Source of the DNA: Lachnospiraceae bacterium
GTDB taxonomy: Bacteria; Bacillota; Clostridia; Lachnospirales; Lachnospiraceae
Direction: 5' to 3'
DNA: 9,904 nucleotides
Assembly: GCA_017420605.1 (NCBI GenBank)
Contig: JAFOIS010000101.1
Span: forward strand, 1 to 9,904
Made by a program: the position numbers and the translations under genes. Below the pieces are notes generated by a model. That model did no database searches. It saw only the letters and a program-made list of their open reading frames with translations, and was not told where the DNA came from. Shown one piece after another: positions 1-6,139 of the stretch (positions are counted from its first letter, which is position 1; the number at the start of each line of letters is the position of its first letter).

Positions 1-237
1 AAGGCCTCTGTCCTGAAGGAGCGCGCCCGCGACCGGCTGCTTCGCGGTCTCCTGTATCAGTGTCCTCTCCTCTTCCGTCAATACCGCCGCAGCGCCGGTC
101 AGCGTATTATACGCAAGAACGGCCCGGTCCGCGGGAAACAGGTACGTAAAGGCGGACAGACGGTAACGCATGTCATGGACGATTCTTTTCCGGATGATGG
201 CGGCGACCCGCCCGTCGCCGGCTGCTATGATCTTCAC
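1..237 (-). CDS. Partial gene at left edge: N-terminus resembling SPASM radical SAM peptide maturases
   Basis: An open frame of 79 codons starts at GTG 237-235 and runs off the left edge without a stop. The start is well supported: AGGAGG lies at 248-243, five bases upstream, and the GTG overlaps the TGA of the preceding gene by four bases (GTGA), so translation is probably coupled. An internal ATG at 171-169 is an alternative. From that Met the protein reads MRYRLSAFTYLFPADRAVL, then AYNTLTGAAAVLTEEE. This resembles the short domain ahead of the radical SAM core in SPASM-type peptide-modifying enzymes, where a 'tyl...v.lYNtltGa...L...E' pattern is common. The diagnostic CxxxCxxC motif would lie outside the window, so the assignment is inference from the N-terminal pattern only. 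If correct, the product would be a cytosolic iron-sulfur enzyme modifying a ribosomal peptide. Otherwise it remains an unknown protein. Confidence 0.45.
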   Translation of the reverse strand, partial: MKIIAAGDGRVAAIIRKRIVHDMRYRLSAFTYLFPADRAVLAYNTLTGAAAVLTEEERTLIQETAKQPVAGALLQDRGL

Positions 238-680
238 TGTGCCCTCCTGTCCATGGATGAGGATCCTTTCGCGGGTTTTCCTTCTTCCCGTCTGTTCAGC
301 TCGGTTTCTATCTGATTCAGCGTCCTGAAAAACCTGTGCGTGGCCACGGCAGGGCCGAAAAGAAGGATCCCGACGGTGTTCCATCCGAACATATGCCGCC
401 ATGAGGTGTGCGGGCCTTCGATCCCGAGCCCGGCCGCTACTCCCCTCAGTTCTTCCGCCACATTCGCCATCCAGACCAGTGTGTAGATGAACAGCGTCGG
501 AATGCCGAGAAGATAGGCTTTCCAGTACGGCATCACCCGGTGTCCCAGGATCTCTTCCAGTTCTTTCTGCAGGCCGCCGAGCGGCATATACAGCAGGAAA
601 AAGAGACCTGCCGTAAAGAAGTCGATGAAGCCGAGAGCGAAGCCCGGCCGGTTTGTATGTTTAAACCGCGTATTGTTCAT
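234..680 (-). CDS. Small membrane protein, DUF4234-like
   Basis: The product is about 148 residues with three hydrophobic stretches: roughly residues 12-34 (FALGFIDFFTAGLFFLLY), 54-70 (LLGIPTLFIYTLVWMAN) and 96-110 (GWNTVGILLFGPAVA). The arrangement and the 'FFTAGLFFLLY' opening resemble DUF4234-type membrane proteins, whose function is unknown. The C-terminal tail is charged (RREEGKPAKGSSSMDRR). I chose ATG 680 because GGAGA sits about nine bases upstream; an in-frame GTG at 701 and an ATG at 689 have poorer spacing. It starts 35 bases after the APH-like gene, and its TGA overlaps the GTG of the edge gene, so it belongs to the same transcript and is probably made in step with the edge protein. 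It could be an accessory membrane partner of that protein, but nothing in its sequence gives a mechanism. Confidence 0.7.
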   Translation of the reverse strand: MNNTRFKHTNRPGFALGFIDFFTAGLFFLLYMPLGGLQKELEEILGHRVMPYWKAYLLGIPTLFIYTLVWMANVAEELRGVAAGLGIEGPHTSWRHMFGWNTVGILLFGPAVATHRFFRTLNQIETELNRREEGKPAKGSSSMDRRAQ

Positions 681-715
681 TGTCCGCATTCTCCGGTACA
701 CATTCCGGGATTATT

Positions 716-1474
716 TTATCCGAACGCTTCAAAAGCCGCAATGACCCTGAACATGTCTTCCGTAAAATTTCCTCTCCCGTATAAGTCCAGAAAAACATCC
801 GTATACGCGTCCGTTTTCAGATTATACTCAAGTGACCAGACCGCCCAGTAGAGATCGATATGCCGGTCGCCGATCCCGCCCATGGCGACGTCGATAAACG
901 AGCGGAACGCGCCGCCCTCCGCCATGACGTTGGGAAGGCAGGCGTCTCCGTGGATCAGGGTATCGCACCTGAGAAGCTTCCTGCCGCTCTGCATGATCTC
1001 CCAGGCCTCCTCTTTGGACGAGAGCCGGTATCTGTCCGTATAGACAGAAGGGTCGTAATATCCGCCGCCGGAAGGGCCGTCCGCCGATGCCATATACCGC
1101 TCATACCGGCTGGAGACAGGGAGCGCTCCGTCCCGCTGCCTGCCGGCCGGCTGTGCATGAAGCATTCTTAAAGCCTCTGCCAGCAGACGGCACGTATGGA
1201 GAGGATCGTGCAGGTCTTTCGTCAGGTCTTCCCCGGGGACTTTGCGGGTCACAAGGTAATCCCGGTCAAGTGTGGTATACAGAACCGCCTCCGGTCCGAA
1301 TCCCATCTCATAAAAAAGCTGCGTCATCTGAAACTCCCGGGCAAGTTCCCCGGGCTGATCGCATTTCACGAAATAACCCTTCCCGGTCTCAAATACCTTC
1401 GCGGGGGAATGGCCGCTTCTGTCGATCACGTCATCCGTCCCGAGAAACCGCAAAAGTTCCGAAGGCAGCTTCAT
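716..1474 (-). CDS. APH(3')-like aminoglycoside/antibiotic O-phosphotransferase
   Basis: The product is 252 residues, close to the usual length of about 250-270 for APH(3') enzymes, which transfer phosphate from a nucleotide to an aminoglycoside hydroxyl in the cytoplasm. Visible landmarks are an ATP-site lysine in GYFVKCD (K37), a following LAREFQ helix glutamate (E47), the Brenner box HGDACLPN at 175-182 (catalytic D177, metal-binding N182), and FID with metal-binding D195. The 5- and 18-residue spacing of D177, N182 and D195 equals that of D190, N195 and D208 in APH(3')-IIIa. The arginine that commonly follows the last aspartate in known enzymes appears replaced by Met198, and the C-terminus ends EAFG instead of the acidic/Phe end of IIIa, so substrate range is uncertain. 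I chose ATG 1474 (GAGAGG upstream); a frame extending to 1528 adds an Arg-rich leader unlike the family. It lies directly after two exporter permease genes. Confidence 0.85.
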   Translation of the reverse strand: MKLPSELLRFLGTDDVIDRSGHSPAKVFETGKGYFVKCDQPGELAREFQMTQLFYEMGFGPEAVLYTTLDRDYLVTRKVPGEDLTKDLHDPLHTCRLLAEALRMLHAQPAGRQRDGALPVSSRYERYMASADGPSGGGYYDPSVYTDRYRLSSKEEAWEIMQSGRKLLRCDTLIHGDACLPNVMAEGGAFRSFIDVAMGGIGDRHIDLYWAVWSLEYNLKTDAYTDVFLDLYGRGNFTEDMFRVIAAFEAFG

Positions 1475-1534
1475 ATCGTACGATCCTCTCTCTTTTCTGC
1501 GCCGTATGGCTTTGGCAGCCGCCGGCATTGTCTT

Positions 1535-2335
1535 TCAACTTCCCGTCGACCGGTAATGCCGCATCGCCAGGCGGAACACGGCCGCCATGACGGCGAAGAC
1601 CGCGGCGCCGGAAAGCGGCGTGACGAAAGCCGTCCACGAAGGCCAGCCATAAAGCGGCCTGTCCAGGATCCATGACGCCGGGACATGCAGCGTGAGCGCA
1701 AAAGGCGCTATCACGGTAAACAGCGCCCTGAGCGGAAGCGGATAGACGTCGACCGGATACTGGCATGCGCTCCGGCCGCCGTAAGTGATCGCATTGACCA
1801 GTTCGACCGATTTCACGCTGAATATGCTGAAGACCGCCTCGATCATGAACAGGCCCAGGATGAGCAGGCAGCTCATAACGATCGATTCCGCGAGCGCGAT
1901 CACCTTGAGAAGGTTCCAGGATATGCCCGACAGGGTACTTCCCATGATCAGCGCCGCGGTGCCGACCGCGATACAGGTGATCCGCCGCGGATCCGTTCCC
2001 GCGCACAGGACCTGCGTGAGCACGCCTCTCGGCCTTACAAGGAATGTATCCAGCCTTCCTGTCCTTACCATCATCGGAAAGTCGCCGGTGATCCCCCTTC
2101 CGAAAAGCTCCGTCAGATAGAAGGACACGGACATCATTCCGAAAAAGAAATACAGGTTGCCGCCGGACCACCCCTTAAGGCTCTGAAACCGGTCCACTAT
2201 AAGAATGACCACCATCAACTCGCCGCCTTCCATGACGAGCTGGGCGAGGGTCTGCATGATAAAGGATTCCGGATACTGCAGATGGCTCCGGAGAAGCATG
2301 CCTATTGACTTGAAATACAGCTTCAGCGTATTCAT
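1535..2335 (-). CDS. ABC-2 type exporter permease, DUF990 family (second of pair)
   Basis: This 266-residue integral membrane protein has about six hydrophobic segments (approximately 25-47, 60-80, 117-137, 142-172, 200-222 and 236-257). It carries the family loop VRTGRLDTFLVRP at 90-102 and the late segment YPVDVYPLPLRALFTVIAPF, both typical of the ABC2_membrane_6/DUF990 permeases. These proteins pair with a second permease and a cytosolic ATPase to export an unknown substrate. The ATG at 2335 follows the TGA of the first permease by nine bases, with GAAGG in the gap. The stop is 60 bases before the chosen start of the APH-like gene. The sequence gives no clue to the transported molecule. 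Confidence 0.88.
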   Translation of the reverse strand: MNTLKLYFKSIGMLLRSHLQYPESFIMQTLAQLVMEGGELMVVILIVDRFQSLKGWSGGNLYFFFGMMSVSFYLTELFGRGITGDFPMMVRTGRLDTFLVRPRGVLTQVLCAGTDPRRITCIAVGTAALIMGSTLSGISWNLLKVIALAESIVMSCLLILGLFMIEAVFSIFSVKSVELVNAITYGGRSACQYPVDVYPLPLRALFTVIAPFALTLHVPASWILDRPLYGWPSWTAFVTPLSGAAVFAVMAAVFRLAMRHYRSTGS

Positions 2336-2344
2336 CCGGCCTTC

Positions 2345-3136
2345 TCAGCCTCCCTGCACGATCATGCGTTTCCGGTTCGCGTTCCACATAAATACGCCTG
2401 CCGCCGCAAGTACGCATACCCAGAATGCCTGCAGCGCATACACACGAAGCACGCCGCTCATAAGATATCCGCCCGTATAGATCCGGATCGGCGCGTCCAG
2501 AAGCTGCGCGTACGGGAACAGGGTAATGGCTTTCTGCCAGTTCTCCGGAAAGAGCGTGAGCGGAAAAAGATTGCCGGACAGCGTCACCATCAGGAGATTC
2601 AGAAGCCCCTGCATCCCTCTCGGGTCAAGGGTCTTCATCGTAAACGCCACGGTAATATTCTCAAGCGCGCATACGCACAGAAGACCGAGCATCAGCGCGG
2701 GAATACATGCAAGTAACGCGGACAAAGACGAAGGCCGGCTTATTCCCCATCCCCGGGGCAGGAGGAACGCCATGATCAGCATCGGCACCGCGCGCATAAG
2801 ACTTCCCGTCAGTTTCTGCGCGGCGATACGCGCGTAATAAAAGCCGTACATATGGATGGGACGGCAAAGATCGTAGGATATGTCGCCCGACCTGATCTTA
2901 TCCAAAAGATCCGCATCCGAGGCGAGCATCATCCGGAAAAAAGCCTGCTGAAGCCAGACATAGGTCGCAACGTCTTCGATCGGGACCGGCTGCGCCCCTC
3001 CCGCATAAAGCGCTCTGTACAGGGCGACCAGGATCAGCCCGAAAAACATCTGGCAGAGGATCCCGCCGATCATCGCGCCGCGGTACTGGAGCTCCATGCG
3101 GAGGCGCATGCGAAACACAGCTGCGTACGCTTTCAT
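2345..3136 (-). CDS. ABC-2 type exporter permease, DUF990 family (first of pair)
   Basis: This 263-residue membrane protein has hydrophobic segments at about 20-42, 113-127, 136-168, 175-195 and 230-252. The loop IRSGDISYDLCRP at 81-93 matches the conserved (V/I)R(S/T)G...L.RP loop of this permease family and mirrors the one in the neighbouring permease, indicating two diverged copies that form a heterodimer. Its ATG overlaps the TGA of the ATPase gene by four bases (ATGA, 3136-3133), a strong sign of translational coupling. Length and topology are normal for the family, and no truncation is seen. Confidence 0.88.
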   Translation of the reverse strand: MKAYAAVFRMRLRMELQYRGAMIGGILCQMFFGLILVALYRALYAGGAQPVPIEDVATYVWLQQAFFRMMLASDADLLDKIRSGDISYDLCRPIHMYGFYYARIAAQKLTGSLMRAVPMLIMAFLLPRGWGISRPSSLSALLACIPALMLGLLCVCALENITVAFTMKTLDPRGMQGLLNLLMVTLSGNLFPLTLFPENWQKAITLFPYAQLLDAPIRIYTGGYLMSGVLRVYALQAFWVCVLAAAGVFMWNANRKRMIVQGG

Positions 3137-4098
3137 AGATCCAGTTCCTTATACATGGCGGCGATCAGGCGGTCCGTGTTCTCCGGCTGCAGCGTAAGTT
3201 CACTGATCTCTCCCGCCTCCTCAAGGAGCGACAGCAGTTTTGCCGTAGGAAGCGCAGACAGTCTGTAACTGAGTTCGAATCCGTCTTCTGTCCGGCTCCA
3301 CCCAACGTCATCCGGAAGATGCAGGTCCGGCAGCGCCGCAGCGTATTTTACGCGTACATTGCGCACGGTATCGAACCGCGCAAGCAGATCCGGAAGCCTG
3401 CCGTCAAAAAGCTTCTGACCGTGTCCGAGCACCATGACTCTCGAACACAGGGCCTCTATATCTTCCATATCATGGGTCGTCAGCATGACCGTCGTGCCAT
3501 ACTCTTTATTCTCCCATTTCAGAAACTCCCGCAGGGAAAGCTTGCTGACAGCATCGAGCCCGATCGTGGGCTCGTCAAGAAACAGGAGCTCCGGTCTGTG
3601 AAGGAGCGATCCGCACAGTTCCGCGCGCATCCTCTGTCCGAGGCTGAGCAGCCGCAGCGGCGTCCGCAGCAGAGGCTCCAGATCCAACGCCTGCGTCAGC
3701 TCTTTCAGTCTTGCTTCGTAATCCCCCTCAGGGATCCGGTAGATATCCTTCAGCAGGGAATAACTGTCGACGATCGGAACGTCCCACCACAGCTGGCTGC
3801 GCTGGCCGAACACGACGCCGATGTGTTTTACGTGTTCCCTGCGTTCCTTCCATGGCACAAGGCCGCCCACCAGGACCTCTCCCCCGTCCGGCACAAGGAT
3901 CCCGGAGAGGATCTTGACAGTGGTCGACTTCCCGGCCCCGTTCGGACCGATGTAGCCGACGAGTTCCCCCCGGCCGACAGCAAAGGAAACGCCTCTTAAG
4001 GCGTGCACCGTTTTTTTCTCCCGAAGGAGCTTTCCCTTCTGCCGCTTCTCTTTGACGATGAAATCCTTCGTCAGACCATCAACTTCGATATATGCCAT
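3133..4098 (-). CDS. ABC exporter ATP-binding protein
   Basis: The product is 321 residues with a complete nucleotide-binding domain: Walker A GPNGAGKST at 51-59, Q-loop GVVFGQRSQLWWDVP (Q99), signature LSLGQRMRAEL beginning at 151, Walker B LLFLDEP ending in catalytic E176, and H-loop TTHD (H209). The GQRSQLWWD Q-loop and the basic insert KEKRQKGKLLREKK before the domain are characteristic of ATPases that work with DUF990 permeases. A C-terminal region of about 75 residues follows the core. It sits in the cytosol and powers the two permeases encoded immediately downstream. The start has GGGAAG a few bases upstream, 20 bases after the hydrolase stop. All catalytic residues are intact. Export rather than import is inferred from the permease type and the absence of a binding-protein gene. 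Confidence 0.93.
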   Translation of the reverse strand: MAYIEVDGLTKDFIVKEKRQKGKLLREKKTVHALRGVSFAVGRGELVGYIGPNGAGKSTTVKILSGILVPDGGEVLVGGLVPWKERREHVKHIGVVFGQRSQLWWDVPIVDSYSLLKDIYRIPEGDYEARLKELTQALDLEPLLRTPLRLLSLGQRMRAELCGSLLHRPELLFLDEPTIGLDAVSKLSLREFLKWENKEYGTTVMLTTHDMEDIEALCSRVMVLGHGQKLFDGRLPDLLARFDTVRNVRVKYAAALPDLHLPDDVGWSRTEDGFELSYRLSALPTAKLLSLLEEAGEISELTLQPENTDRLIAAMYKELDL

Positions 4099-4118
4099 TT
4101 TTCTTCCCGATCCATGCG

Positions 4119-4919
4119 TTATCGCCGGTCGCAGAATTCCAGTATCCTGTCGTAGAAATCCTTCGCCTCTTCATACGCGCCGTGACCGAGGCCTTCATAG
4201 ACATACAGCTCGCTGCCTGCGATCGCGCTGTGCAGTTCGCCCGCGGCATCATTTCCGACCGTGTGATCATCGCTTCCCGCAATGATGAGTGTCGGGCAGC
4301 CGATCTTCGGCAGCGCATCGCGGCAGTCAAAAGCAAGTATCGCGTCTGCATTTCTGAGGAACCGTCCGTAAGTCCGCGGCTTCGTAAATGCGGCCAGCAG
4401 AGGGAGATATTTCCGGTTCTTCCGAAGATATCCTTCGGAGTACATCTTTTCGGCGGTATCGGCCATGAGCGAGGGATGATCTCCCCGATCCGCCATACCG
4501 ATCCAGCCGGAAACAGCTTCCTTCACAACGTCATTCGCATAAGGGGCCGTGACCGCCAGGATCAGTTTCGTCACCATTTCCGGATAGTCCGCCGCCATAT
4601 ACTGCGCGATCATACCGCCCTGGGAAACGCCCAGCAGGCAGGCCTTATCGATCCCGAGACGCTTCATGGCCAGGATCTGGTCATCCGCCATATCCTTTAT
4701 GGAATACCCTGCCGGCATATCGTTTTTCCGACTGAACATATAGACTGTATAGTCCCGGAAAAACTTTCCGTAAGGAGCCGATAAAACGAGCGCCTTCCCT
4801 TTTACCGTTGCCAGTCCGTCGGATAGGCCGGGCAGAACGACCAGTTTCTTTCCGCCGCTGCCGAAAGAAACATAGTACATTTCCGTATTGCCGAGCGAAA
4901 TACAGCCGTTCTTTTTCAT
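4119..4919 (-). CDS. Alpha/beta hydrolase
   Basis: This 266-residue soluble protein has an alpha/beta-hydrolase fold. The nucleophile elbow is GVSQGG at 97-102 (Ser99), the acid is probably Asp218 in GSDDHTVG, and the base is His246 in GLGHGAYEE. The oxyanion-region strand LVVLPGLSDG lies at 26-35. Catalytic-triad order and spacing are normal for the large esterase/lactonase/amidase-like group, so the substrate cannot be named. There is no signal peptide. AGGTGA lies six bases before the ATG. The gene begins the tight run into the ABC exporter genes and follows the HxlR regulator by 73 bases, so it may act on the same compound that the exporter handles (inference). Confidence 0.88.
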   Translation of the reverse strand: MKKNGCISLGNTEMYYVSFGSGGKKLVVLPGLSDGLATVKGKALVLSAPYGKFFRDYTVYMFSRKNDMPAGYSIKDMADDQILAMKRLGIDKACLLGVSQGGMIAQYMAADYPEMVTKLILAVTAPYANDVVKEAVSGWIGMADRGDHPSLMADTAEKMYSEGYLRKNRKYLPLLAAFTKPRTYGRFLRNADAILAFDCRDALPKIGCPTLIIAGSDDHTVGNDAAGELHSAIAGSELYVYEGLGHGAYEEAKDFYDRILEFCDRR

Positions 4920-4957
4920 GATCCGTCACCTGTACCCTGCCCCAGCAGGCAGAACAT
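4916..4957 (-). other. Possible 13-codon upstream ORF and 11-base direct repeat before the hydrolase gene
   Basis: The sequence CATGATCCGTC (plus strand) occurs at 4917-4927, covering the hydrolase start codon, and again at 4955-4965, 38 bases upstream. On the minus strand the upstream copy supplies an ATG opening a 13-codon frame, MFCLLGQGTGDGS, whose TGA overlaps the hydrolase ATG by four bases. The Shine-Dalgarno match ahead of it (AAAAGACGGATC) is weak. It could be a coupled leader peptide or a chance product of a short duplication. Confidence 0.25.
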
Positions 4958-4992
4958 GATCCGTCTTTTTTGATACCGCTATGCCGGCATCC

Positions 4993-5325
4993 CTATTCCC
5001 TGTTGCTCTCTCCCCAGACACACAGCCGGTCCAGTACGTCCATCAGCGATCTGCCGCGCGCGCTGAGACTGTATTCCACCTTGGGCGGTATCTGCGGATA
5101 TTCGGTCCTTACGATCAGATGATCCGCCTCGAGCTGTTTCAGGTTTGCGCTGAGCGTTTTGTCGGAGATATTCTTCAGATACCGTTTCAGTTCGTTGAAC
5201 CGTACTGTTTCGTATTCCATGAGGCAATAGAGGATCACCATCTTGTGCTTTCCGGATATCAGAGACAGCGTGTAGCTGAACCCCGTATCCTCGAAATTCG
5301 CTTCTTCGATATACTTTCTGATCAT
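4993..5325 (-). CDS. HxlR-family winged-helix transcriptional regulator
   Basis: The product is 110 residues, the normal size for HxlR/MarR-like repressors that act as DNA-binding dimers. The core matches the family: FSYTLSLISGKHKMVILY at 16-33, a helix-turn-helix with RFNELKRYLKNISDKTLSANLKQLEADHL to about 70, then the wing TEYPQIPPKVEYSLSARG to 91. The cysteine usually found at the start of the CPVEYTLSLI motif in redox-sensing members is a threonine here (Thr14), so this protein probably does not use that thiol. I chose ATG 5325 because AGAAAGG lies five bases upstream and the family begins near here; a frame extending to 5424 would run back through the divergent promoter region. It is divergent from a flavin reductase-like gene and is likely to control it and itself. 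Confidence 0.9.
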   Translation of the reverse strand: MIRKYIEEANFEDTGFSYTLSLISGKHKMVILYCLMEYETVRFNELKRYLKNISDKTLSANLKQLEADHLIVRTEYPQIPPKVEYSLSARGRSLMDVLDRLCVWGESNRE

Positions 5326-5351
5326 TTTTACCTTTCTCCGAGGATAGTACC

Positions 5352-5375
5352 TTACAAATATAACAGTACTTGTAA
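5352..5375. promoter_or_regulatory. Dyad operator candidate between hxlR-like and flavin reductase genes
   Basis: TTACAA (5352-5357) and TTGTAA (5370-5375) form a perfect 6-base inverted repeat with 12 bases between. Two further pairs (TA at 5359-5360 and 5367-5368) extend the symmetry to TTACAAnTA/TAnTTGTAA. AGTAC also occurs twice on the same strand, at 5346-5350 and 5365-5369, 19 bases apart. The right arm coincides with the -35 of the plus-strand promoter. Position and symmetry fit an HxlR dimer site, but binding is inference. Confidence 0.55.
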
Positions 5376-5397
5376 TATATCCCGCTTCCGATATAAT
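5370..5397 (+). promoter_or_regulatory. Sigma-A type promoter for the flavin reductase-like gene
   Basis: TTGTAA (5370-5375) is followed after 16 bases by a perfect TATAAT (5392-5397). Transcription would begin near 5404 and leave a leader of about 50 bases with AGAGG nine bases before the ATG at 5454. The -35 overlaps the dyad, so a bound repressor would block it. Confidence 0.6.
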
Positions 5398-5453
5398 TCT
5401 ATGCAGGGCAGAAGAACCTGTCAATCCAAAAACCGGAAAAGAGGTATCTTATC

Positions 5454-6017
5454 ATGAGGACAAAACTGAAGATCACGGAAGGCATCTTCCCGATGCCGGT
5501 ACTGATGGTCGCAACTTACAATGAAGACGGCAGCGTCAATGTAATGAATGCCGCCTGGGGGACGATGCAGGAAAGAGATACCGTCGTTCTGAATCTGACC
5601 GAAAGTCATAAAACGGTGAAGAATATTAAAGCAAGGGGCGCGTTTACGGTCAGCATTGCCGACGCCGCCCACGTCGTGGAGGCCGACTATTTCGGTATTG
5701 CCTCCGGCAATAAAGTCGCGGATAAATTCGCGCGGAGCGGCCTTACCGCATGCAAAGCGGAAACGGTCGACGCTCCCGTCATCAACGAATTCCCTCTCTG
5801 CCTGGAGTGTGAATTCATCGAATATCAGGACAACGCATACGGCTGCGGCGTGATCGGCAGGGTCATAAACGTCACTGCCGATGAAAGCGTCATGGCGGAC
5901 GGAAGCCCCGATATGTCGCTCGTCAACGCGATCGCGTTCGATCCCTATACGCACGGTTATTATAAAGTATCGGAGCGGGTCGGCAACGCATTCCGGGACG
6001 GACTGAAGCTGCAGTAA
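5454..6017 (+). CDS. Flavin reductase-like FMN-binding protein
   Basis: This 187-residue single-domain protein is of normal length for the flavin reductase-like (split-barrel FMN-binding) family. Family landmarks are MPVLMVATYNEDGSVNVMNAAWG at 14-36, the ESHKTVKNI segment at 50-58, VVEADYFGIASGNKVADKF at 74-92, and the closing FDPYTHGYYKVSERVGNAF. Such proteins bind FMN and act in the cytosol as NAD(P)H-dependent flavin or small-molecule reductases; the true substrate is not readable from sequence. The AGAGG ribosome binding site supports ATG 5454. Divergence from the HxlR regulator, with a dyad over the promoter, suggests induction by a chemical or redox signal. Confidence 0.9.
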   Translation: MRTKLKITEGIFPMPVLMVATYNEDGSVNVMNAAWGTMQERDTVVLNLTESHKTVKNIKARGAFTVSIADAAHVVEADYFGIASGNKVADKFARSGLTACKAETVDAPVINEFPLCLECEFIEYQDNAYGCGVIGRVINVTADESVMADGSPDMSLVNAIAFDPYTHGYYKVSERVGNAFRDGLKLQ

Positions 6018-6055
6018 ACGCAGACAGATATATCAGGCTCCGGAGCAGAGTAAGG

Positions 6056-6139
6056 TCAGCGGAACATGACCCGCTCCCAGGCACGGACCACTTTGTCCAC
6101 TTCGAAATCGAGGCTTTGGAGCTGTGCCTGCTCACGTTT
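6056..6139 (-). pseudogene. Coding-like tail after YhfC stop (possible frameshifted C-terminus)
   Basis: Reading from the AAAA run at 6140-6137 in the frame next to that of YhfC gives KREQAQLQSLDFEVDKVV followed by RAWERVMFR and a TGA at 6058-6056. There is no start codon between the frame's previous stop and this stretch, so it is not an independent gene. Removing one A from the run would join it to YhfC in place of the final Thr. It may be a real frameshift, a sequence error, or a chance frame; the protein-like composition (mixed charged and hydrophobic, GC-rich third positions) favours one of the first two. Confidence 0.35.

Noticed and set aside
1431..2171. Minus-strand 246-codon frame overlapping the second permease
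   Set aside because: It is out of frame with a well-supported DUF990 permease, has Arg/Gly/His-rich composition and no membrane or domain pattern.
4920..4992. Terminator or promoter between the HxlR and hydrolase genes
   Set aside because: There is a weak CTGCC/GGCAG hairpin without a following T-run, and no paired -35/-10 on the minus strand that I could defend.
5421..5954. Long minus-strand open frame opposite the flavin reductase-like gene (177 codons)
   Set aside because: It is antisense to a gene with clear family motifs, promoter and ribosome binding site, and its own translation matches no recognisable pattern.
6018..6055. Terminator between the convergent flavin reductase and YhfC-like genes
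   Set aside because: A GCTCCGGAGC palindrome is present but has no loop and no T-run on either strand, so it is not a convincing intrinsic terminator.
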